This document shows positions 1 to 6,042 of a DNA stretch of 17,209 bases, piece after piece. The stretch spans positions 1 to 17,209 of the forward strand of contig CAMGSK010000011.1 in the NCBI GenBank assembly GCA_946061795.1, in the 5' to 3' direction. The DNA is from an uncultured Elusimicrobium sp. (lineage in GTDB: Bacteria > Elusimicrobiota > Elusimicrobia > Elusimicrobiales > Elusimicrobiaceae). The position numbers and the translations under genes are program-made. The notes beneath the pieces are model-generated. The model ran no database searches. It saw only the letters and a list, made by a program, of their open reading frames with translations, and was not told the origin of the DNA. Positions within the stretch are counted from its first letter, which is position 1, and every line of letters starts with the position of its first letter.

Positions 1-2525
<2,525 letters not shown>

Positions 2526-2566
2526 TATTCTTTAATCCAAAGAATGTGTCTAGTGTAAAATAACAC

Positions 2567-2596
2567 TTGCGCTTTTCTAAAGTTATCTGATATAAT
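2567..2596 (+). promoter_or_regulatory. Promoter-like sequence inside the 23S-5S spacer
   Basis: TTGCGC at 2567-2572 and TATAAT at 2591-2596 are separated by 18 bp. TG at 2588-2589 adds an extended -10 element. The predicted start, near 2603, falls exactly at the base of a strong hairpin. It would give a transcript that reads through two hairpins into 5S rRNA. This is a pattern match only. A promoter inside an rRNA operon spacer is not required, because the rrn promoter upstream should already transcribe this DNA. Confidence 0.5.
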
Positions 2597-2602
2597 AACA
2601 GT

Positions 2603-2710
2603 AGGTTGGAAGGAAGTCGATGACCCGTTGAAAAAACGGCGAGAAGGATTCCAACCGGGTTTAAACAAAGGAATTGTTGTTCCCGTCCGATGATGATTCC
2701 TTTGTTAAAC
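2603..2710 (+). ncRNA. Structured 23S-5S spacer RNA (two strong hairpins)
   Basis: GGTTGGAA (2604-2611) pairs perfectly with TTCCAACC (2649-2656). Inside it CCGTT (2625-2629) pairs with AACGG (2635-2639) around a GAAAA loop, leaving a purine-rich internal loop. Next, GTTTAAACAAAGGAAT (2659-2674) pairs with ATTCCTTTGTTAAAC (2696-2710): 15 bp with one bulged A and a 21-nt loop. No U-run follows, so transcription should continue to 5S. It may be a processing substrate for RNase III-type cleavage, a 5S leader or a separate small RNA; the sequence does not decide. Earlier in the spacer are two small hairpins, at 2527-2545 (ATTCTTT/AAAGAAT) and 2552-2567 (AGTGT/ACACT). No tRNA gene is present between 23S and 5S. 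Confidence 0.45.
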
Positions 2711-2758
2711 AGATTTGATCTTTATTAAGAAGTCCTACTTCTTGAAAGGGGTAGGAAT

Positions 2759-2882
2759 GAGACTGATAATATTTCCGATAAGGCAACACCCGTTCCCATT
2801 CCGAACACGGCAGTTAAGCTTATCAGGGTCGATGGTATTGGCGCCCAATTCGGCGCTGAGAGAGTAGATCGTTGTCGGTCTC
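2759..2882 (+). rRNA. rrf: 5S ribosomal RNA
   Basis: The segment has the 5S signature CACCCGTTCCCATTCCGAACACGG near 2787-2810, including the conserved CGAAC. GATAAG/CTTATC forms helix II. The ends pair as helix I (GAGACTGAT with the 3' strand GTCGGTCTC). Pairing extends outward: GGGTAGG at about 2749-2755 can pair with CCTATCC at about 2886-2892, giving a precursor stem for end processing. The ends are set from helix I and could shift by two or three bases. The gene is immediately followed by an intrinsic terminator, so it closes the rRNA operon. Confidence 0.93.
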
Positions 2883-2900
2883 ATCCCTATCCTTTTTTTA

Positions 2901-2926
2901 TGCCCTGCAAATGCAGGGTATTTTTT
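2901..2926 (+). terminator. Intrinsic terminator of the rRNA operon
   Basis: TGCCCTGC (2901-2908) pairs with GCAGGGTA (2913-2920) around a 4-nt AAAT loop, with one G-U pair. A run of six T follows at 2921-2926. An additional T-tract (2893-2899) precedes the stem. The position directly after 5S rRNA supports the assignment. Confidence 0.9.
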
Positions 2927-2934
2927 GCATAATT

Positions 2935-2974
2935 ATTTGGCGTTATTGCCAAATGAATGATAATTTGCTATATT
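2935..2974 (+). promoter_or_regulatory. arsR promoter with overlapping operator (copy 1)
   Basis: ATTTGGC (2935-2941), six bases, then GCCAAAT (2948-2954) form a perfect 7-bp inverted repeat. The right half overlaps a -35 box TTGCCA (2946-2951), which is 17 bp from TATATT (2969-2974). TG at 2966-2967 extends the -10. A bound dimeric regulator here would block RNA polymerase, the standard autorepression arrangement of ArsR/SmtB regulators. The same inverted repeat occurs again after the gene, which strengthens the operator call. Binding by the adjacent regulator is inferred. Confidence 0.7.
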
Positions 2975-3008
2975 ATATACAGAAAGATTTGATTACCGGG
3001 GAATACGT

Positions 3009-3299
3009 ATGGATGCATTTGACAGGCAGTTGTTGGAACAGCAGGTGGTATTCTTTAAGGCATTATCGCATCCTACGCGTTTATGGATTGTGCGCCAGTT
3101 GCGTGAGCGGGATTATTGTGTGCATGAATTTGTAAAAGAAATAGGAGATGATTTTTCTACGGTATCTAAACATTTGGCGGTACTGAAAGAAGCGCATATT
3201 GTAGCGGACCATAAACAGGGAAAAACCGTTTTTTACCATTTGGCGCATCCGTGTATTATTGGTGTATTGTCGTGTGTAGAGGAAACAACGGAAGAGTAG
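3009..3299 (+). CDS. ArsR/SmtB-family winged-helix transcriptional regulator
   Basis: This 96-residue protein has the compact size and layout of ArsR/SmtB regulators, small dimeric repressors that release DNA on binding a metal, metalloid or thiol-reactive signal. FKALSHPTRLWIVRQL (about 16-31) is the helix before the sensor helix. FSTVSKHLAVLKEAHIV (about 49-65) is the recognition helix-turn-helix. KQGKTVFYHLA (69-79) is the wing. The usual metal-binding ELCVCDL is replaced by DYCVHEF, leaving Cys37 and His39. Cys82 and Cys89 near the C-terminus (HPCIIGVLSC) could complete a thiol site. The start is chosen for the GGGG at 2998-3001 seven bases upstream. No transporter or enzyme gene follows it; a terminator-like repeat does. 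The gene is visibly more AT-rich than the ribosomal cluster, which fits an accessory gene. The inducer cannot be named; arsenite or a reactive sulfur species is a guess. Confidence 0.88.
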   Translation: MDAFDRQLLEQQVVFFKALSHPTRLWIVRQLRERDYCVHEFVKEIGDDFSTVSKHLAVLKEAHIVADHKQGKTVFYHLAHPCIIGVLSCVEETTEE

Positions 3300-3319
3300 G
3301 ATAAATTTTTTTCTCATAT

Positions 3320-3360
3320 ATTTGGCTTTTGTGCCAAATGATAATGAATTTTGCTCTTGT
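3320..3360 (+). promoter_or_regulatory. Second copy of the operator, without an evident target gene
   Basis: ATTTGGC (3320-3326), six bases and GCCAAAT (3333-3339) repeat the arsR operator exactly in both arms and in spacing. The flank is also related (AATTTTGCT here, TAATTTGCT in copy 1), so the whole promoter-operator may be duplicated. The matching -35 is GTGCCA (3331-3336). The corresponding -10 is a weak TCTTGT (3355-3360) preceded by TGC. Downstream there are only two hairpins before the end of the convergent pilin gene. It could be a remnant of a lost target gene's promoter, a second site for cooperative binding, or the promoter of a short RNA. Confidence 0.6.
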
Positions 3361-3388
3361 ATTTCTTTTTATCCCTATAAGCATCTGT

Positions 3389-3407
3389 GCCGGAATATTT
3401 TTCCGGC
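3389..3407 (+). repeat. Hairpin GCCGGAA / TTCCGGC
   Basis: A perfect 7-bp stem with a 5-nt TATTT loop lies just before the 15-bp inverted repeat. With that repeat it would form a two-hairpin RNA of about 95 nt if transcription begins at operator copy 2. Nothing else was recognised between arsR and the repeat. Confidence 0.5.
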
Positions 3408-3410
3408 CCT

Positions 3411-3456
3411 AAGGGGGCTCCTCTTAAGAATGCGATCCTCAAGAGGAGCCCCCTTT
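3411..3456. terminator. Bidirectional terminator-like inverted repeat between convergent genes
   Basis: AAGGGGGCTCCTCTT (3411-3425) and AAGAGGAGCCCCCTT (3441-3455) are perfect complements, a 15-bp GC-rich stem with a 15-nt loop. It lies between the end of arsR (plus strand) and the end of the pilin gene (minus strand), where a shared terminator is expected. Only three T follow on the plus strand and two on the minus strand, so it is not a textbook U-run terminator. It could instead protect 3' ends. Confidence 0.6.
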
Positions 3457-3486
3457 CTGCCAGTATGGATAATGTGAATCCTTACT

Positions 3487-4044
3487 CTACGGAAGAGGAG
3501 AAAACTCCTTACCGATCACTTTTTTACAAAAAGTTCCTTCTTCTTGAGAAAATACGGCCCCTGTTCCGCGAATTTGTTCTACACAATAAATAATATTTGG
3601 GTCTGCTTTCCAATTTTCTTTGTGGTCCCATTGACCAAAAAAGTATGCAAATCCACTTCCCCGGTAGGGTCCCGTCAGTCTGCCCATGTATATGACGGGG
3701 ATAATATTGCCGTTGTCCGCTATCCATTGCAGTTGCAAAGACCAGTCTTGGGAAGAGCGGGTGGCTTTTAATCCCGTTTTCCAGGTGGTCGTACCGTTCC
3801 AAGGGACCTGAATGTCCAATACATCAAAGGAGGAGGCCCATTCCCCGTTGGCCATGTAATAAGCTGTATAAGCCTGAGCCACCGATTTGAGCGTAATTAA
3901 GGCTTGGGTCGCCTGGCTTTTTGCCACCGCTTTTTGGTATTGCGGCAGCGCGATAGAACTTAAGATCCCACTAATTAATACTATGACCAGCAGTTCGATT
4001 AAAGTAAATCCCCGGTAAGAGGTCGGTTTAAGTGTTGCGTTCAT
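3487..4044 (-). CDS. Type IV pilin / pseudopilin-like protein
   Basis: A 185-residue protein with a class III (prepilin) signal: a 12-residue basic leader ending in Gly12, then Phe13 and the conserved Glu at mature position 5 (Glu17) in GFTLIELL. Residues 13 to about 37 form the hydrophobic helix that anchors the subunit and packs in the filament core. ALPQYQKAVAKSQATQAL continues the amphipathic helix. Cys154 and Cys173 near the C-terminus could form the D-region disulfide of type IVa-like pilins. A prepilin peptidase would cleave after Gly12; the product would sit in the inner membrane and assemble into a pilus or pseudopilus. The start at 4044 gives a proper leader peptide and has an AGGAA element upstream. 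The frame stays open for 44 more codons, but these lie in the structured leader and would spoil the signal. No pilus assembly genes are adjacent. It is an isolated pilin gene of the kind I associate with Elusimicrobiota. Confidence 0.85.
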   Translation of the reverse strand: MNATLKPTSYRGFTLIELLVIVLISGILSSIALPQYQKAVAKSQATQALITLKSVAQAYTAYYMANGEWASSFDVLDIQVPWNGTTTWKTGLKATRSSQDWSLQLQWIADNGNIIPVIYMGRLTGPYRGSGFAYFFGQWDHKENWKADPNIIYCVEQIRGTGAVFSQEEGTFCKKVIGKEFSPLP

Positions 4045-4331
4045 CGTTTGGTTCCTATAGACAAGCTCTGTACAATAAAAACGGCCATCATACAGAGCCT
4101 CCAAGAAGTTGCCCTTATATAATAGCCGTGGCTTATCGTTAGACGATAAACACTGGGCACAAAACGGAGGGCTCATGACTTCCCTGAGTTTTGTGCCTAA
4201 AACGGCTATATTTGACTTCTTGGAGAACTTCTTGCGAAGTTAACCCGCATGCCGAATGCGGTTCAAATATAGCTATAAATTGTATGTTTACGCCCGGCGG
4301 CGTTTTGTTCCGAAACTCCTTCCGTTAAATA
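4045..4331 (-). promoter_or_regulatory. Long structured 5' leader of the pilin gene, candidate attenuator or riboswitch-like RNA
   Basis: Read on the minus strand, the leader is almost entirely paired. Helices seen: 4264-4273 with 4205-4214 (10 bp, perfect), 4215-4225 with 4099-4109 (11 bp, perfect), 4202-4209 with 4122-4129 (8 bp, perfect), 4156-4165 with 4188-4197 (10 bp, perfect), 4133-4139 with 4143-4149 (7 bp), and 4065-4072 with 4091-4098 (8 bp, perfect). A 6-bp hairpin at 4226-4241 has a GCAA (GNRA) tetraloop only in the minus-strand RNA, supporting that orientation. Segment 4205-4209 is shared by two helices. Segment 4122-4129 can instead pair with 4081-4088 (8 bp with one U-G), which is followed by UUUU in the RNA. 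This matches no family I can name. Confidence 0.55.
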
Positions 4332-4337
4332 TGCATT

Positions 4338-4366
4338 ATTCTACAAAAACGGAAAAACACTGTAAA
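4338..4366 (-). promoter_or_regulatory. Promoter for the pilin gene
   Basis: On the minus strand, TTTACA (4366 to 4361) and TAGAAT (4343 to 4338) are 17 bp apart, each one base from consensus. The predicted start is near 4331, giving a leader of about 287 nt. It lies back to back with the rplJ promoter about 45 bp away. Confidence 0.65.
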
Positions 4367-4385
4367 GAAAAACTCAAAAACAGAC

Positions 4386-4414
4386 TGTCTTTGCTCATCG
4401 TTTTTTGTTATAAT
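4386..4414 (+). promoter_or_regulatory. Promoter of the rplJL-rpoBC cluster
   Basis: A perfect TATAAT (4409-4414) is preceded by TG at 4406-4407, an extended -10. The -35 region is poor (TGTCTT at 4386-4391 at 17-bp spacing). The predicted start is near 4421, at the base of the hairpin at 4423-4468. Extended -10 promoters tolerate a weak -35. No other promoter was seen before rplJ. Confidence 0.65.
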
Positions 4415-4422
4415 ATATACAG

Positions 4423-4470
4423 AAGCCGCGGATAAGACGATTGCAAAAAGGGTTGCAATAGGCGGCTTTT
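4423..4470 (+). promoter_or_regulatory. Promoter-proximal hairpin in the rplJ leader
   Basis: AAGCCGC (4423-4429) pairs with GCGGCTT (4462-4468), and inside it ATTGCAA (4440-4446) pairs with TTGCAAT (4453-4459). Four T in total (4467-4470) end the structure, two of them in the stem. It would be the first thing transcribed from the promoter. It may protect the 5' end or act as an early weak terminator. It does not resemble an L1 or L11 leader that I can recognise. Confidence 0.45.
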
Positions 4471-4503
4471 ATTGATAAAATAGAATAAGAAGTATCCCGG
4501 ATT

Positions 4504-4614
4504 TTTAAACGCCAACCATTGATACCTCCGTCGGAGAACGACGGATGTGGTGTCTTTGGCTGTCGTTTTCTCTGTCTAAAATTAACAGAGAAGAGACAGA
4601 AAAAGGCGTTTAAA
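4504..4614 (+). promoter_or_regulatory. L10-type autoregulatory leader of rplJ
   Basis: TTTAAACGCC (4504-4513) and GGCGTTTAAA (4605-4614) are perfect complements that close a leader just before the rplJ ribosome-binding site. Inside are a CCGTCG/CGACGG hairpin with a GAGAA loop (4528-4544) and a TTCTCTGT/ACAGAGAA hairpin (4568-4592). The latter competes with pairing of TCTGTCT to AGACAGA further on. In many bacteria, L10 bound with L7/L12 represses its own operon by binding a structured leader at this location. The assignment rests on position and architecture; the kink-turn of the known L10 leader was not traced base by base. Confidence 0.65.
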
Positions 4615-4627
4615 TACAGGCAATAAA

Positions 4628-5152
4628 ATGAACCTGACTAAAGAACAAAAGAAACAAAAGTCGCAAGAGTTGTCTGCCGAAATCACCAATGCCGGCACCA
4701 TTTTCTTCACGGCCTATCAAGGCTTGAAGTTTGTGGATATGGCTGATTTGAGAGCGAAACTTGCCCCGACCGGAGCCAAATTCCGCGTTGAGCGCAACGC
4801 CATCTTGGATCACGCCATCCGGCAGGCCAAAATTGAAGGAGCTGACGGAAAGCTTTTTCAAGGGCCTACGGCGGTGGCCGTCGGCGGCGATATCGCCGCT
4901 GTAGCCAAAACGCTGGTGGATTTCCAAAAGACCCAAGCGGCTTTGAAGCTCAGAGCTTGCTATTCCGACGGAGTATGGTATGACGAGGCTCAGGTAAAAC
5001 AATTGGCTACCATCGGTACCAAAGAAGAAAACCTGTCCAAGTTGGCCGGTGCGTTGTACAGCGCGGTTGCCCAGTCGGCGCAAGTCCTGCAGGCTCCGAT
5101 CAGGGATTTTGCCTACGTTATCAAAGCCTTGGAAGAAAAACAGGGCAAATAA
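4628..5152 (+). CDS. rplJ: 50S ribosomal protein L10
   Basis: L10 forms the base of the ribosomal stalk. Its N-terminal domain binds 23S rRNA next to L11, and its C-terminal helix carries two or three L7/L12 dimers. At 174 residues the length is normal. The N-terminal segment MNLTKEQKKQKSQELSAEI, the core FRVERNAILDHAI (about 52-64) and GPTAVAVGGD (about 79-88) are typical. The C-terminal region from about 140 (LAGALYSAVAQSAQVLQ, then the terminal helix ending ALEEKQGK) matches the L7/L12-binding end. An AGG lies about eight bases before the start. It is first in the operon, after its leader. Canonical rplK and rplA are not upstream. The 353-nt gap to rplL is much longer than usual. Confidence 0.96.
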   Translation: MNLTKEQKKQKSQELSAEITNAGTIFFTAYQGLKFVDMADLRAKLAPTGAKFRVERNAILDHAIRQAKIEGADGKLFQGPTAVAVGGDIAAVAKTLVDFQKTQAALKLRACYSDGVWYDEAQVKQLATIGTKEENLSKLAGALYSAVAQSAQVLQAPIRDFAYVIKALEEKQGK

Positions 5153-5505
5153 TAACGTCTGCTTTATTGCAAGGGAGCTTTGGCTCCGGGGTAATATAAG
5201 CGAAACGGTTTATACGAGGCTGGTGCTATCGTCAGCGGAGTGATTTTGAAAATTCAGAGCGGGTTTGGATTTTCTTTGCGACGCAGCATAGCGTTAGTTA
5301 TGTAAGGAGCAAAAAAATCCAAAACCGCCGGAATTTACAAAATTGTACGGCGATAATAAACGAAAGTTTGTAAAAGCCGTGGCCGTTTAAAAGGCAAGGT
5401 CCAAACCCGACATCGTTCGGTAGTAGCCCCTAACGGGATAAATGCACGGGCGTAAACCCGGTTTACGCAGAAGCGCAGCTACTCTATACATAAAGGAAAA
5501 ATAAA
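5153..5505 (+). other. Long structured rplJ-rplL spacer, no gene seen
   Basis: This 353-nt gap has no credible coding frame. It contains, in order: GGAGC/GCTCC around a TTTG loop (5174-5187). A long hairpin at 5250-5336: AAATTC/GAATTT outside, then 5259-5273 with 5314-5328, 14 of 15 positions paired, with ACGC/GCGT inside. A 34-nt hairpin at 5347-5380: ACGGC/GCCGT, an internal loop, and six pairs capped by a GAAA tetraloop. CCGA/TCGG (5407-5420). Last, GCGTAAAC/GTTTACGC with a 3-nt loop (5450-5468), 24 nt before the rplL ribosome-binding site (5492-5497). Segment 5260-5269 can instead pair perfectly with 5400-5409, so two folds are possible. Conserved regulatory RNA is the likeliest reading; no known family was recognised. 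Confidence 0.5.
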
Positions 5506-5892
5506 ATGGCTAAATTGACCAATGAAGAATTAGTAAACGCTATTGCTGAACTCACCGTTCTGGAACTTTCCGAACTCGTGAAAGCTATTGAAGAAAAATT
5601 CGGCGTTAAAGCCGCCGCTCCCGCCGTGGCCGTAGCTGCCGCTCCCGCCGCTGCCGGTGCCGCCGCTGCCGAAGAAAAAGACGAATTCAACGTCATGCTG
5701 ACCGCCGTTGACGCCGCCAAAAAAATCGCGGTGATCAAAGTCGTGCGCGAAATCACGGGCTTGGGCTTGAAAGAAGCCAAAGACCTCGTGGAAGGCGCCC
5801 CGAAAGCTGTGAAAGAAAACGTTGCCAAAGCCGAAGCTGAAGAATTGAAAAAGAAAATCACCGAAGCCGGCGGCACCGTCGAACTCAAATAG
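5506..5892 (+). CDS. rplL: 50S ribosomal protein L7/L12
   Basis: Acidic, multicopy stalk protein that recruits and activates translational GTPases, including EF-G and EF-Tu encoded downstream. At 128 residues it has the usual three parts: an N-terminal dimerisation and L10-binding helical domain (about 1-33), an Ala/Pro-rich flexible hinge (about 34-57) and a C-terminal domain (about 58-128). The last includes [20 protein letters not shown], the GTPase-contacting helices, and ends GGTVELK. AAAGGA at 5492-5497 lies eight bases before the ATG. It follows rplJ after a 353-nt structured spacer. A 6-bp hairpin (ATAGTC/GACTAT) overlaps its stop codon, and an attenuator-like stem follows. Confidence 0.97.
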   Translation: MAKLTNEELVNAIAELTVLELSELVKAIEEKFGVKAAAPAVAVAAAPAAAGAAAAEEKDEFNVMLTAVDAAKKIAVIKVVREITGLGLKEAKDLVEGAPKAVKENVAKAEAEELKKKITEAGGTVELK

Positions 5893-5908
5893 TCAGCAGA
5901 CTATATTT

Positions 5909-5937
5909 CCCCGCCCTCTTTACGGGGGCGGGGATTT
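5909..5937 (+). terminator. Attenuator-like hairpin between rplL and rpoB
   Basis: CCCCGCCC (5909-5916) pairs with GGGCGGGG (5926-5933), followed by ATTTGT, a short T-stretch. In E. coli a partial terminator at this same place lowers rpoBC transcription relative to rplJL. Here the strong GC stem and weak U-run suggest the same partial function. The 6-bp hairpin at 5889-5904 sits directly before it. Confidence 0.65.
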
Positions 5938-5965
5938 GTCCCTTCCGCTTCGTATGAAGCCCAAG

Positions 5966-6015
5966 CCGGTGAATTTATTTTTGTCTTATGCGTGCACAAA
6001 AATAAATTTATTCGG
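5966..6015 (+). promoter_or_regulatory. Long AU-rich stem upstream of rpoB, candidate RNase processing site
   Basis: AATTTATTTTTGT (5972-5984) and ACAAAAATAAATT (5996-6008) are perfect 13-bp complements with an 11-nt loop. CCG/CGG pairs close the base at 5966-5968 and 6013-6015. A small GCTTC/GAAGC hairpin (5947-5960) precedes it. E. coli has an RNase III cleavage stem in the same rplL-rpoB interval, so a processing role is a reasonable inference. The stem ends 13 bases before the rpoB ribosome-binding site. Confidence 0.5.
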
Positions 6016-6042
6016 CTAAGACCAAGGCAGGAATAAAACGCA

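Noticed and set aside
2604..2656. Signal recognition particle RNA, suggested by GGAAGGAAG
   Set aside because: The conserved asymmetric loop and the GGAA cap in a C-G stem of SRP RNA are not formed. The GGAA here is part of the paired stem.
2872..3135. 87-codon plus-strand frame beginning in 5S rRNA
   Set aside because: It starts within 5S and crosses the rRNA terminator and the arsR promoter in another frame.
3387..3593. 68-codon plus-strand open frame after arsR
   Set aside because: It runs through the 15-bp inverted repeat and overlaps the pilin 3' end in antisense. There is no clear ribosome-binding site and no recognisable protein features.
4045..4176. 44-codon N-terminal extension of the pilin frame
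   Set aside because: Starting there would bury the prepilin signal about 56 residues inside the protein, and the codons coincide with the leader hairpins. The ATG at 4044 gives a normal leader peptide.
4099..4225. Integron attC site or IS200/IS605-type end
   Set aside because: The nested palindromes invite this, but the GTTRRRY/RYYYAAC core sites are absent and no integrase, transposase or second copy is in the window.
5347..5380. Group II intron domain V (34 nt with GAAA loop)
   Set aside because: Length and tetraloop match, but the AGC catalytic triad and the two-base bulge are missing. The internal loop is a symmetric 4 x 4, and there is no intron-encoded protein.
4286..5457. Shared 11-mer CGGGCGTAAAC in the pilin leader (minus strand, 4286-4296) and the rplJ-rplL spacer (5447-5457)
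   Set aside because: The similarity stops at the 11-mer and the surrounding structures differ, so chance is the simplest explanation.
5462..5490. Promoter TTTACG-17-TATACA just before rplL
   Set aside because: Spacing is good, but transcription would begin inside the ribosome-binding site (5492-5497), leaving no usable leader. The -35 is part of the GCGTAAAC hairpin.
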